A model generated the notes under the pieces. The model searched no databases, was not told the DNA's origin, and saw only the letters and a list, made by a program, of their open reading frames with translations. Both the position numbers and the translations under genes were made by a program. Positions 22,354-31,443 of a stretch of 37,423 nucleotides of DNA are shown here, one piece after another. Positions within the stretch are counted from its first letter, which is position 1; the number at the start of each line of letters is the position of its first letter. The stretch is taken from NCBI GenBank assembly GCA_964483155.1, contig CAZAAC010000026.1, positions 1 to 37,423 on the forward strand, in the 5' to 3' direction. The stretch is from JAAYYM01 sp964483155 (GTDB lineage: Bacteria > Bacillota > Clostridia > Lachnospirales > Lachnospiraceae).

Positions 22354-24852
22354 TCATAACACCTTTTCTGACAACAGAATACTACCAGTTTTCTGGTCTT
22401 TTGCCTTTTTGCGAAACACAATCTCTCCCTTAACAAACGAGACCACTACTTCATCTCCGTTTTTGATGTTCTTTTTGAGTACCTCTTCTGCAAGTCGATC
22501 CTCCACCATTGTTTGTATTGCGCGCTTCAAAGGTCTGGCACCATATTTTTTATCGCTTCCCTTTTCTACAATATAGTTTTTGACGGTATCACGTATTGTT
22601 AATGAAATCTGCATTTGTGTTTTTGCACGCTCGCAAAGATTCTTAGTTAAAAGTGAGACTATCTGCTTCATATTATCTTTATTCAATGCGTGGAATACAA
22701 TGATTTCGTCGATTCTGTTAATAAATTCAGGCTTAAAGATACGTTTCACCTCTTCCATTACGCCAGCTTTCATTTTATCATAATCCTGTTTATCATCTTC
22801 TTTCGCAGCAAATCCCAGTTTTTTAGGATCTACAATACGCTGTGCGCCTGCATTGGAGGTCATAATAATAACACAGTTTTTAAAACTGACTTTTCTACCA
22901 GTAGAATCAGTTATATGCCCATCATCCAATACTTGTAGCAAAATATTAAATACATCTGGATGTGCCTTTTCTATTTCATCAAACAATACAACTGCATAAG
23001 GATTTCTTCTTATTTTCTCTGAAAGTTGTCCGCCTTCGTCAAATCCTACATAGCCCGGAGGAGATCCGATCATCTTAGAAACGGTATGCTTCTCCATATA
23101 TTCAGACATATCTACTCTAATCATCGCATTTTCAGTCCCAAATAGCACTTCCGTCAATGCTTTTGAAAGTTCAGTCTTTCCAACACCTGTTGGACCAAGA
23201 AACAGAAATGACCCAATTGGTCGATTTGGTTCCTTCAGACCCACACGCCCTCTTTTTATTGCTTTTGCGACAGCTGCAACTGCTTCGTCTTGCCCTATCA
23301 CTCTCTTTTGGAGCGTTGACTCCATTTTGACTAACTTTTCTCCTTCAGCTTCTGCCAGTTTTTGAACCGGTATCTTAGTCCATTCAGATACAATATCTGC
23401 AATTTCATTTTCATCTACAATAGGCCTTTTATCTACTAATGACTTCTCATAGCGTGCAAGCCTCTTTCCATATACTGCCTTGATACGCTCCTGTTCTCTT
23501 CCTGTCTCGCCTGCCTCTACAAATTTTGAAGCCTTAATCAATTGTAGTTTTTCCACCTCCAAACGCTTAATCTCCAGTTCTTGCTCAACTAATACGAATG
23601 GTTTTTTCAATCCTGTCAGCCTTACTTTTGCGGCTGCCTCATCCATAAGATCGATCGCCTTATCTGGCAATCTCCGATCATTTAGATAGCGTGCCGACAT
23701 TTTCACCGCTGCCTCAACTGCTTCATCTGTAATATCTACCTCGTGATGTTTTTCATAGTTTCCCTTAATTCCTTTTAAAATTTTAATTGCAACTTCAATC
23801 GTCGGCTCTTCTACATTGATAGGTTGAAACCTTCTCTCAAGTGCAGCATCTTTCTCAATATGTTTCCGATACTCATCATATGTTGTTGCTCCAATTAACT
23901 GAATCTCACCACGCGCTAAAGACGGCTTCAATATGTTTGAGGCATCAATTGCTCCTTCTGCACCACCTGCGCCAATAATCGTATGTAACTCATCGACAAA
24001 TAACAAAATATCTCCCGCCGATGTGATTTCACGGATCACTTTTTTAATTCTTTCTTCAAACTCGCCCCTATACTTACTTCCTGCAATCATTCCTGACAAG
24101 TCCAGCATCAATACCCGTTTTCCTTTTACCGTTGCCGGAACATTTCCCTCCACAATATGCATTGCCAGTCCTTCTACAATCGCTGTCTTACCAACGCCTG
24201 GATCGCCAATTAAACAAGGATTATTTTTTGTACGGCGACTGAGTGTCTGAATGATTCTTGTAATTTCAGCTTCACGTCCAATAACAGGATCAAGCTTTCC
24301 TTCCGCCGCAAGAACCGTCAAGTCTCTGCTATATTGATCTAATGTCTGTGTTGCATTCTTGACCTTTTTCTTGCCAGCTTTCATTGCTTGCAATTCTTCA
24401 GCATACTGCGTGACATCTTCGCCTATTGCCTGAATGATATCTGCAAATATTTTCTGCAGATTTACTCCAACTGTCGTCAAGAGTCGTGCCGCTACACTAA
24501 CTGAATCTTTGACGATTGCGATTAGTATATGTTCCGTTCCAACCTGTAACGCCTTCATCCTGTCTGCCTCTGTCTTTGCACTTTCAAGTATCATCTCAGC
24601 ACGTGGTGTGAAACTATCTCTCTCTGCCATCAGCAATGGCTGGTCTGGCGCAATCAACTGCTCAATCAAATCAATTATTTTTTCGTCTTCCACGCCATTA
24701 CTAAGTAGTACTTTTGCAGCAACGCCTGTGCCTTCGCGCAACAATCCTAATAGAATATGCTCTGAACCCACATACCCGTGCTTCAATTCTTTTGAAGTTT
24801 TTGCTGCAAGTTCCAATGCTCTCTGTGCCTTCTGTGTATATTGTATTGCCAT
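22354..24852 (-). CDS. clpC: ATP-dependent Clp protease ATP-binding subunit ClpC
   Basis: The 832-residue AAA+ unfoldase works with ClpP to degrade misfolded and regulatory proteins. It has two N-terminal Clp repeats (YTQKAQRALELAAKTSKELK; FTPRAEMILESAKTEADRM). The first AAA module has Walker A GDPGVGKT (216-223), the middle domain spans about 410-475 and the second module has Walker A GPTGVGKT (553-560). The C-terminal end includes YGARPLKRAIQTMVEDRLAE. The sequence and short middle domain fit ClpC rather than ClpB. AGAGGA precedes the ATG. In many Firmicutes clpC is preceded by ctsR-mcsA-mcsB; here a GntR-type gene lies 46 bases upstream instead. Confidence 0.95.
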   Translation of the reverse strand: MAIQYTQKAQRALELAAKTSKELKHGYVGSEHILLGLLREGTGVAAKVLLSNGVEDEKIIDLIEQLIAPDQPLLMAERDSFTPRAEMILESAKTEADRMKALQVGTEHILIAIVKDSVSVAARLLTTVGVNLQKIFADIIQAIGEDVTQYAEELQAMKAGKKKVKNATQTLDQYSRDLTVLAAEGKLDPVIGREAEITRIIQTLSRRTKNNPCLIGDPGVGKTAIVEGLAMHIVEGNVPATVKGKRVLMLDLSGMIAGSKYRGEFEERIKKVIREITSAGDILLFVDELHTIIGAGGAEGAIDASNILKPSLARGEIQLIGATTYDEYRKHIEKDAALERRFQPINVEEPTIEVAIKILKGIKGNYEKHHEVDITDEAVEAAVKMSARYLNDRRLPDKAIDLMDEAAAKVRLTGLKKPFVLVEQELEIKRLEVEKLQLIKASKFVEAGETGREQERIKAVYGKRLARYEKSLVDKRPIVDENEIADIVSEWTKIPVQKLAEAEGEKLVKMESTLQKRVIGQDEAVAAVAKAIKRGRVGLKEPNRPIGSFLFLGPTGVGKTELSKALTEVLFGTENAMIRVDMSEYMEKHTVSKMIGSPPGYVGFDEGGQLSEKIRRNPYAVVLFDEIEKAHPDVFNILLQVLDDGHITDSTGRKVSFKNCVIIMTSNAGAQRIVDPKKLGFAAKEDDKQDYDKMKAGVMEEVKRIFKPEFINRIDEIIVFHALNKDNMKQIVSLLTKNLCERAKTQMQISLTIRDTVKNYIVEKGSDKKYGARPLKRAIQTMVEDRLAEEVLKKNIKNGDEVVVSFVKGEIVFRKKAKDQKTGSILLSEKVL

Positions 24853-24898
24853 ATATTGTCCTCTTCTTTCTACTGTAATATTTTATGAATCATAACAC

Positions 24899-25273
24899 CT
24901 ACGCATAATCACCATAGATTTCATCAACTAGTGCATGAATTTCATCACTCGTTATATTTTTAAGTGCTGCCTTGGCTAATAATACTGTTAATTCTTTTTT
25001 AATTTCACCTAATGATTTTAACCGATCAATATCAATTGCGATAACAGCTCCTCGCCGCCTGTCAACTTTAACAATACCTTCCTGGCGTAAAACTGTATAT
25101 GCCTTATTCACCGTGTGCATATTTATCCCAATATCATCTGCCAATTGCCGCACAGAAGGTAGCATGTCCCCCTCCTGTATTCTGGAAGTAGCTACACAAA
25201 GTATAATTTGATTCCTCACCTGCATATACAATGCTTCTTCACTATTAAAATCAATCTGTACTTCAATAATCAA
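24899..25273 (-). CDS. GntR-family regulator, YtrA-like
   Basis: The protein has 124 residues from the TTG at 25273, with GAGGTG six bases upstream; ATG codons further upstream lack a ribosome binding site. The resulting start (IIEVQIDFNSEEALYMQVRN) fits the family. A winged helix-turn-helix (GDMLPSVRQLADDIGINMHT, VNKAYTVLRQEGIVKVDRRRG) is followed by only about 50 residues, as in YtrA-type GntR regulators. These lack a large ligand domain and usually control adjacent transporter genes. No ABC transporter is near; clpC is the downstream gene, so this may be an unusual clpC regulator. Confidence 0.87.
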   Translation of the reverse strand: MIIEVQIDFNSEEALYMQVRNQIILCVATSRIQEGDMLPSVRQLADDIGINMHTVNKAYTVLRQEGIVKVDRRRGAVIAIDIDRLKSLGEIKKELTVLLAKAALKNITSDEIHALVDEIYGDYA

Positions 25274-25331
25274 TGTATTCACCTCTTTTTGCATTTCTGT
25301 CACATGACAGCATGCCTATGTTGTTATACTT

Positions 25332-25360
25332 ATACTAGCACAGGCGCACAAACAGGTCAA
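25332..25360 (-). promoter_or_regulatory. Promoter of gntR-clpC
   Basis: On the minus strand TTGACC (25355-25360) and TAGTAT (25332-25337) are 17 bases apart. The -35 box lies within one arm of the inverted repeat at 25350-25382. A second perfect palindrome, CTGTCACATGACAG, lies at 25297-25310 in the leader. Confidence 0.6.
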
Positions 25361-25382
25361 GGAAATACTTCTTGACCTGTTT
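25350..25382 (-). promoter_or_regulatory. 12-bp inverted repeat: operator or terminator
   Basis: AAACAGGTCAAG (25350-25361) and CTTGACCTGTTT (25371-25382) form a perfect 12-bp dyad with a nine-base loop. It stands 25 bases after the stop of the 703-residue protein gene and could be its terminator, but only three T follow. Because one arm contains the -35 box of gntR-clpC, an operator role is as likely. Confidence 0.6.
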
Positions 25383-25407
25383 AGAATATTGCGATAAATC
25401 TATACTG

Positions 25408-27519
25408 TTAATTCATATCAATAAATTCAAATTCAAAATCATCATCCAGCTTGAATTCTGGTTGTTGAACCGGCTGCTGTATGGGTTGCTGTACCGTCTG
25501 GCCTGCATATAACTGTCCCATTTGGTTTCCCTGCTGTTCATAAAAAGGGTCCCGAGGCCTTGCTTCTGTCTTCTGATATTCCGGTTGCACTGGTTGCGGC
25601 GGCATCGACTGTCTTGGCATCGGCTGCTGTTGATATTCTGGCTGCACTGGCTGCTGCGGCATCGACTGTCTTGGCATCGGCTGTCTTGGCACTGGTTGCG
25701 ATACAAGAGAGTCTGCTGGCATGGATTGTAATGGTTGCCCTGTGTATGGTCTGGCTTGTGAAGTAGTAGGTGGTTCTGTTACCGTCATATGTGGGGAAGA
25801 AATTGGCTTACGTGATTTTGATGTAGTAGGACGCCTCTCATCTGGTTCACTTATATGGATCTCGTTCCTCATCTCACTCCAATCAAGTTGTTGTGCCTCT
25901 ACCTTAGGTTCTTGCTTGCCTTTTCTTCTTCCAAACAAACTCCTTCTCTCTGAAGGTGTTTCATCATCGTCATCATCGTCATCTTCTTCTTCGTCGTCGT
26001 CCCCATACTCATCTTCGACATACCACTGCGCGAGTCTGCTTATTTTCTTTTCTTTTGGCTTATGCTTTTCCTTAATTTGTTCTTTTTTTACCTCATTTTC
26101 ACTGCTTAATGAGGATAACACCGCAACTTGCTCTATATCCATATCTGCAGTTTGTGAAAAGTCTTCGCCAAATTCTCCATCCGTTTCATATCTACGAGCC
26201 ATCATATCATCTGACATCATAATAGGCTGTTTCGTATTATAAGAGTTTTTTTCAGAATAGTTACCTTCTCCATTCGTGTCCTCGTCTTCTTCATCTTCTT
26301 CGTCTTCTTCATCTTCATCAATATATTCATATCCAAGATAATCTTTAAGCTTAATAAAAAGAACTACTAACAATACAATTAAAATCAAAATCACAACTGC
26401 CATAATACATATCACAATAAATTTAGGATCCGTACTACCGCTACTTTCATTATCGGCTGCATTAAATATATCAAAAACTGGTGCATCTGTTTTGGCGGAT
26501 ACACCCAACTCTAAATATCTCTGATAGGTACCTTCCTTCATATCATAAAGATACCAGCCCGTCTTTCCCTCACTATTCAGCGCATAAAGCAAGAAAAAAT
26601 CACTTGTGGAAATTCCATCTTTTGTTACTTCTCCACTAGCCGCTTCACTGTTGTCAGAAACAGTGGATGCTCCCGTAATCATATAAGCCAGAGCAGATTT
26701 TCCATTCCACTGTAAGGTAGCCTTTGCAAACCCTTCTGGAACTACTATTGACTCATCTGGCTGAGAAATAATAATATAGCTCCCTTCAATTCCCTGTATG
26801 TATACAAAATCGCTGAACGTATCTGTCTCCTGCTCGTAAATATAAAAATTACCGTTTGCGCCACTTTCATCGGTCATATACAGTAACGTTAAAGTTCCCA
26901 TATCAAACACTGCCGCTTCTACCATTTGCTCTTTGTAGTTATATTCTGCTTTATGAAATCCATTAAGCATAATCTCCTCTGGAAATGTGGTGGAAAGCAT
27001 CATTGAACCATCACCAACTGTAATCAATCCTTCTGCAATATTAGAGCTAACTGCAGCACCATCCTGAGATACGCTTTCTGCATCAGCAGCTACCTGTTCC
27101 TCTTCTGTTCCAATTCCAATCGTAACTTCCCCTGTTGGTACATCTGCTCCATCGCCATCCAATATTGCCGACACTTTAATTTTAGTACTTCCAGCGCTTA
27201 TTCCCTCAAATTTTATAGTTGCTGCTGTATCTGTTAACGTAATCAGGCCGCCACCGCCGCCACCATAACTTTTATCACACGAAGAAAACTTTACTTTAGC
27301 GATATCATATTCAACCGAAATTTGTGGCTTTTCAGCAGAACCCTCTGGATTGACCGCTTTGATTGTAACTGAAAATTCTTCCGCTATTCCTATGTTTTCA
27401 GCACTTGATGTGATAGATACGCTTCCAGCTGCCCAAACATCTCTCCCAAATAGCATACTAATGAGAATGATTGCTGTCAGCACTCCCGTTTTCAATATCA
27501 CTCTGCCCTTCTTCATCAT
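25408..27519 (-). CDS. Type I membrane protein: cohesin-like ectodomain, one membrane helix, acidic and P/Q-rich cytoplasmic tail
   Basis: The 703-residue protein has a signal peptide (about 1-31, ending VWAAG). An ectodomain begins with a cohesin/Ig-like fold (about 32-135, including a six-glycine run after CDKSY). A single membrane helix at about 368-391 (FIVICIMAVVILILIVLLVV) is followed by a cytoplasmic part of about 310 residues. That part has two acidic runs (near 395-415 and 505-525), KEK-rich stretches and a tail rich in P, Q and M with a duplicated 19-residue unit. No enzyme motif is visible. It follows the SH3b hydrolase gene by 57 bases on the same strand, so the two are probably cotranscribed. 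It may link the cell wall to cytoplasmic proteins. Confidence 0.75.
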   Translation of the reverse strand: MMKKGRVILKTGVLTAIILISMLFGRDVWAAGSVSITSSAENIGIAEEFSVTIKAVNPEGSAEKPQISVEYDIAKVKFSSCDKSYGGGGGGLITLTDTAATIKFEGISAGSTKIKVSAILDGDGADVPTGEVTIGIGTEEEQVAADAESVSQDGAAVSSNIAEGLITVGDGSMMLSTTFPEEIMLNGFHKAEYNYKEQMVEAAVFDMGTLTLLYMTDESGANGNFYIYEQETDTFSDFVYIQGIEGSYIIISQPDESIVVPEGFAKATLQWNGKSALAYMITGASTVSDNSEAASGEVTKDGISTSDFFLLYALNSEGKTGWYLYDMKEGTYQRYLELGVSAKTDAPVFDIFNAADNESSGSTDPKFIVICIMAVVILILIVLLVVLFIKLKDYLGYEYIDEDEEDEEDEEDEDTNGEGNYSEKNSYNTKQPIMMSDDMMARRYETDGEFGEDFSQTADMDIEQVAVLSSLSSENEVKKEQIKEKHKPKEKKISRLAQWYVEDEYGDDDEEEDDDDDDDETPSERRSLFGRRKGKQEPKVEAQQLDWSEMRNEIHISEPDERRPTTSKSRKPISSPHMTVTEPPTTSQARPYTGQPLQSMPADSLVSQPVPRQPMPRQSMPQQPVQPEYQQQPMPRQSMPPQPVQPEYQKTEARPRDPFYEQQGNQMGQLYAGQTVQQPIQQPVQQPEFKLDDDFEFEFIDMN
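25573..25683 (-). repeat. Tandem 57-bp repeat encoding QPMPRQSMP-type unit
   Basis: Residues 613-631 and 632-649 of the 703-residue protein are nearly identical copies (QPMPRQSMP then Q/P, then QPVQPEYQ). At DNA level they are two 54-57-bp units with few differences. Flanking PVPRQ and QQPIQQPVQQ words suggest earlier expansions. Confidence 0.8.
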
Positions 27520-27576
27520 AATCTGATGCCTCTCTTTCCTATGTTAAATAATATGAATATATCATAATTTCCATGC

Positions 27577-30500
27577 TTAATTATTTCTTGTTATAGTCAT
27601 CACATAATTTTTCGTATTTCCGTTTTGTGCCTTACAGGTTACGGTAATCTGATTCACGCCGACATTTAAATTGATCGTACCTGCTCCTGCTACTGAAGCA
27701 CCTGCATTAACTGGTGTTGCTGATATATTAACTTGCGATATATTATTATCGACATTTAATGCATAACTGTCTACTATAGGACTAAATCCTGGCGATAAAC
27801 CATATCCATCTACGCAGAGTGCCGAAAGATAATTATTAGGATTTGAAGTAGACTCTGGTTTCGTACATATCGTTGCTGGCATATTGTTATAAATTGGAAT
27901 TCGGAATACAAGTGGTGCATTTAAATCCGAATATGCTTTTTTCATTCTTGCTGCTTCCGAAGATGCCGCCTGTATATTAGACATATATTGATGCGAATAC
28001 AATCCACTGGTGGTATTCACTACATTAAACTTCTGAAAATATAGCGTGTTCTGGTTCATCTTTACATATTTTTCACCGACATATTTAGCGCTTCCCATAA
28101 TGGATTTATACTTTGTATTCCATGGTCTTGCATATGCTTCATCAGTACCCGCTGCATAGATTAATCCATTTACAATAGGTGAATTGCCATTTGCTGCATA
28201 GGCCCCAATATTAAAAAAATTGAAAATATTTTCAAGCCCAGAAACCGTTCCTGAGATACTTCCACTTGTTCCAAGTGGCCCCTGTTCCTGCAAACATCTT
28301 GCTGCCAGATAATATGGTGACACACCTGCGTTCTTACCTGCCTCTACAAAAAGGCTTGCAAAAGAACGTGTTGCTCCGTCAGTATCTGTAAAACTTCCAT
28401 TCATAAATGTAGATGCCAGTGTATTAGAAACACCTGCCTCATTTTGGTAATCCTGCTTTGCTAATGTCTCAAATTGGAAAATGCCACTTTCGTTTAAAAA
28501 ATTTCTTGGATCCAAATAAAATGTGACAATTTCGGGAGATGCAGCAACCCAACTTTCTCCATCAAATCCATACCACGCGTCACGTGTCCAGTCATAGGCC
28601 TGTGGCGCTGTCGATTTCCATGAAGAGATACTGGATTTTGCTATCAAGTTCTTCCCTACTACTGTCTCTGCGTTTACAACATCATTCCATTCAAGACCAG
28701 TTTTTACCGGTTCAAATGTCCATTTTGGGTACTTTTCATGCAAGGATCGTAAATATCCTTTGTAGATATCCGGAAAATCTGTAATCGCCTTCTCAAATTC
28801 TTCGCTCGACAATGTTGTAGTTGAAGCTGTCTGTATGATGTTTACTAAGTCCGAACGAACGTAGCCTGTCTTTGATACTCCACCATAAGAAAATGATATC
28901 TGATACCATTTATACCCATCACTTCCTGTCGTTTCACCAATAATTGTTACTGTGTAATCTGTAGATAATTGTACAACAACTGTTCCGTTGACTGCACTTT
29001 CTCTTATTCTGACTGCTGATCCCTTAATCGTTCCTTTTGTGGACTGATCTGCTGTTGTACTGCTTACTGTAGCCGCCTCAACAGTCAAATAATCAGAACA
29101 GATATAGCCTGATTGTGCAGTATTGTTATAAGTAAATGCGACTGCATACCATACTTTTCCATCCGAAGCTTTTTTCTCTTCGGTTACTGTTACTGTATGA
29201 CCTGTGCTCAGGCTACATAATACAGCGCCGCTTACTGGCTCTTTTCTGACATTAACATTAATTCCCCTTACTGCACCACTTCTATTTGATGTTCCCACTG
29301 TACTTGTTGTTGTACTTGGAACCGTATTGGTCGTTACAACTTCTTCTACTGTCATATAATCTGAATGGATATAACCTGTTTTATTTTCACCATTAAGCGC
29401 AAACGAAATGCCATACCATTTTTTTCCATCGCTTCCAGTCTTTTCCTCAGTTACAGTTGCTATTTGCCCATTACTCAATTTTGTAATAATATCGCCTGTT
29501 ACTGGTTCTTTTCTAACATTTACATCTGTACCCTTGACTGTCCCTACCTTGGAAGTTGTTGTTGTCGTTGTAGCTGCCGCTGTAGCAGTAGAACTTCCCG
29601 TTGCTATTTCTACATAGTCCGCGCATACATATCCCGTCATTGCTTCATTATTATAAGTAAATGCCACTTTATACCACTTTTTTTGATCTGCATTCTCCGT
29701 ACCGATGATAGATACCTGCTGTCCCGTAGACAGCCCACAGGAAACATTTGAGGTTAAAGACGCCGTTGTTCTGACTCTGATGCCTGTTCCCTTAATGGTT
29801 CCCACTGATGCTGCTGCAGATGCCCCTGATACGGTTTTGACCTCAATAGTCAGTAGATCTTCCCTGATGTAACCTGTAACTGTCTGCCCATTGTTCGTGC
29901 AGGTTACTTTATACCACTTTTTACCTTCACTATCAGTTGATGATTCAGATAATGCAACTACAAAACCACTATTAAGAGTCGCTACAATCTTACCGCTGGT
30001 TGACGCATTATCTCTTACATTTACATTGCTTCCTTTTACAATACCTGTTGACACCGTAGTACTTGTAACTCCTGTCGTAGCAGCTGAAGTAACAGTTGCA
30101 CTCGTGTTTAACAAATCCGACCTGATATAGCCTTTGTAAGAAAGAGCATTTTTAACAAAGTTGACATAATACCATGTATTACTGTCTGAACCAGTCACAC
30201 TTGCTTCAATATTGACCTCATGCCCAGTACCAAGTGTACATCTTACATCTGATGTTCTCGATGCTTCAACACGCACAATTACATTAGTTCCTTTTATCGT
30301 TCCCGTATTCGTTTTTACTGTTGTCACATTAGTGCTTGTACTATTCAATGTGGAAGCTTCTGTTTTCGTACCTGCTATTTCAGTACCCTTTTTCACTAAA
30401 TCAGAGCGAATATACCCCGTCTGCGTACCTAACTTAACCTGATACCAGATACTACCGCCGGCATCCTTTTTTTCATCGATAATGATAATCGATTCCTCTT

Positions 30501-30675
30501 TTTTAACGCAAAAAACAACTGCGCTTTTCGTATCTGCATCAGAACGCACCTTTCCACTTGTACAAATAACTGTTCCATTTACAGAAGTATACGCCCAAAT
30601 TTGCTCAGCATAAACAAAACTAATTATAATCACTACCATTGCCACTAAAAAATGCAAGGTGTATTTTCCCTTCAT
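27577..30675 (-). CDS. Exported cell-wall hydrolase: seven SH3b repeats, GH73-type glucosaminidase, cadherin-like C-terminus
   Basis: The 1032-residue protein starts with a signal peptide (about 1-28). Seven bacterial SH3 domains follow (about 31-620), each with the pattern GTIKG-x-x-VNVR ... KWYKV ... GYIRSDL and joined by T/S/A-rich linkers. Residues about 635-910 resemble an endo-beta-N-acetylglucosaminidase (GH73-type) domain: SPYYLAARCLQEQG, ENIFNFFNIGAY and YFQKFNV. The last 85 residues are a cadherin-like beta-sandwich (LSPGFSPIVDSYALNV ... NYVMTITR). SH3b domains bind peptidoglycan, so it probably cleaves cell-wall glycan during growth or separation. It has its own promoter, and the 703-residue membrane protein gene follows. 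Confidence 0.88.
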   Translation of the reverse strand: MKGKYTLHFLVAMVVIIISFVYAEQIWAYTSVNGTVICTSGKVRSDADTKSAVVFCVKKEESIIIIDEKKDAGGSIWYQVKLGTQTGYIRSDLVKKGTEIAGTKTEASTLNSTSTNVTTVKTNTGTIKGTNVIVRVEASRTSDVRCTLGTGHEVNIEASVTGSDSNTWYYVNFVKNALSYKGYIRSDLLNTSATVTSAATTGVTSTTVSTGIVKGSNVNVRDNASTSGKIVATLNSGFVVALSESSTDSEGKKWYKVTCTNNGQTVTGYIREDLLTIEVKTVSGASAAASVGTIKGTGIRVRTTASLTSNVSCGLSTGQQVSIIGTENADQKKWYKVAFTYNNEAMTGYVCADYVEIATGSSTATAAATTTTTTSKVGTVKGTDVNVRKEPVTGDIITKLSNGQIATVTEEKTGSDGKKWYGISFALNGENKTGYIHSDYMTVEEVVTTNTVPSTTTSTVGTSNRSGAVRGINVNVRKEPVSGAVLCSLSTGHTVTVTEEKKASDGKVWYAVAFTYNNTAQSGYICSDYLTVEAATVSSTTADQSTKGTIKGSAVRIRESAVNGTVVVQLSTDYTVTIIGETTGSDGYKWYQISFSYGGVSKTGYVRSDLVNIIQTASTTTLSSEEFEKAITDFPDIYKGYLRSLHEKYPKWTFEPVKTGLEWNDVVNAETVVGKNLIAKSSISSWKSTAPQAYDWTRDAWYGFDGESWVAASPEIVTFYLDPRNFLNESGIFQFETLAKQDYQNEAGVSNTLASTFMNGSFTDTDGATRSFASLFVEAGKNAGVSPYYLAARCLQEQGPLGTSGSISGTVSGLENIFNFFNIGAYAANGNSPIVNGLIYAAGTDEAYARPWNTKYKSIMGSAKYVGEKYVKMNQNTLYFQKFNVVNTTSGLYSHQYMSNIQAASSEAARMKKAYSDLNAPLVFRIPIYNNMPATICTKPESTSNPNNYLSALCVDGYGLSPGFSPIVDSYALNVDNNISQVNISATPVNAGASVAGAGTINLNVGVNQITVTCKAQNGNTKNYVMTITRNN

Positions 30676-30693
30676 CCTTTTCCCCTTATATGT

Positions 30694-30714
30694 ATGTGAC
30701 TATACTGGTCACAT
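30694..30714 (-). promoter_or_regulatory. Leader hairpin before the SH3b hydrolase gene
   Basis: ATGTGAC (30694-30700) and GTCACAT (30708-30714) form a perfect 7-bp dyad, about 18 bases upstream of the start codon and next to the AAGGGGAAAAGG ribosome binding site. It could be an operator or an RNA hairpin affecting translation; the sequence does not decide. Confidence 0.45.
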
Positions 30715-30785
30715 TTTGAAATGATACTATCTACTCTAAATTTTATACATATATTAACATATAATTTACTTCTCATTTCATTATT

Positions 30786-30814
30786 ATAATACAACGCCAT
30801 AATGCTTATGTCAA
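30786..30814 (-). promoter_or_regulatory. Promoter of the SH3b hydrolase gene
   Basis: On the minus strand a perfect TTGACA (30809-30814) and TATTAT (30786-30791) are 17 bases apart. The leader is about 105 bases. A 17-bp palindrome, TTGACTAATTTAGTCAA, lies upstream at 30861-30877. Confidence 0.75.
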
Positions 30815-30890
30815 CCACATGTTGTAATACTTTGTTAATATTTCTCTATAATTTGTGCTTTTGACTAATTTAGTCAATATTGGCCATATA

Positions 30891-30923
30891 AGAAGCCATA
30901 CCCAGATACAAGGTATGGCTTCT
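30891..30923 (-). terminator. Terminator of the purEMD-zinc ribbon transcript
   Basis: AGAAGCCATACC (30891-30902) pairs perfectly with GGTATGGCTTCT (30912-30923) around a nine-base loop. On the minus strand it is followed by TATAT rather than a strong T run. It is 45 bases past the stop of the zinc-ribbon gene. Confidence 0.65.
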
Positions 30924-30967
30924 CAAAAACATCTTATTATTTTACATTATATTACTATTTTTAAACG

Positions 30968-31408
30968 CTATCTGTGAAATCTTCTTTCTCCACTGTCAAG
31001 CTTTCCTGAAGATCCATAGCCTACCTGTTTCTTTTTGGCTCTAGGCTCTGACAATGCTTCTTTTCGTCTCTTTGCGTCACAAGCTTCGCAATACTTTCCA
31101 CTTCGAATTTCTATACCACAAATCTCACAACGTAAAAAAGCAATTGAATTTGAAGATACTTCCAAACGCTCTTCTTTTAACATCTGTCTGATTTTGGCTT
31201 GTGAAACACCAGTCTCTTCTGATATCTCAGTTGCAGTGGCCCCACTATGCTTTTCTATATATAAACGGACTTTACCATAATCATCATACTCAAGGTTTTG
31301 GCACGCACTACATCGATATTCGCCGACACCTTTATAAACTAAATCATTTCCACATACAGAGCATTTCAATGGCTTGCCATATTTGACTTCTCCAAAATCC
31401 ATATCCAT
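30968..31408 (-). CDS. Zinc-ribbon/helix-turn-helix protein of unknown function
   Basis: The protein has 146 residues from the ATG at 31408, preceded by AAGGGTGG; an ATG five codons upstream overlaps that site. It has an N-terminal zinc ribbon (CSVCGNDLVY ... YRCSACQN) and a MarR/MerR-like helix-turn-helix (GATATEISEETGVSQAKIRQ, MLKEERLEV). A second four-cysteine knuckle (CEICGIEIRSGKYCEACDAK) and a basic tail follow. The layout resembles flagellar-operon YvyF-type proteins, but no flagellar genes are here. It starts 35 bases after purD and ends at a terminator, so it is the last gene of the purEMD transcript. It is probably nucleic-acid binding. Confidence 0.78.
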   Translation of the reverse strand: MDMDFGEVKYGKPLKCSVCGNDLVYKGVGEYRCSACQNLEYDDYGKVRLYIEKHSGATATEISEETGVSQAKIRQMLKEERLEVSSNSIAFLRCEICGIEIRSGKYCEACDAKRRKEALSEPRAKKKQVGYGSSGKLDSGERRFHR

Positions 31409-31443
31409 AGCACCACCCTTCATACTATAGTTTACTGTATTTC

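Noticed and set aside
25573..25766. Plus-strand frames antisense to the P/Q-rich tail
   Set aside because: They are low-complexity shadows of the repeat-rich coding region and have no ribosome binding site.
28850..30560. Long DNA repeat array
   Set aside because: The periodicity comes from seven diverged SH3b domains in one protein; the DNA copies are not near-identical.
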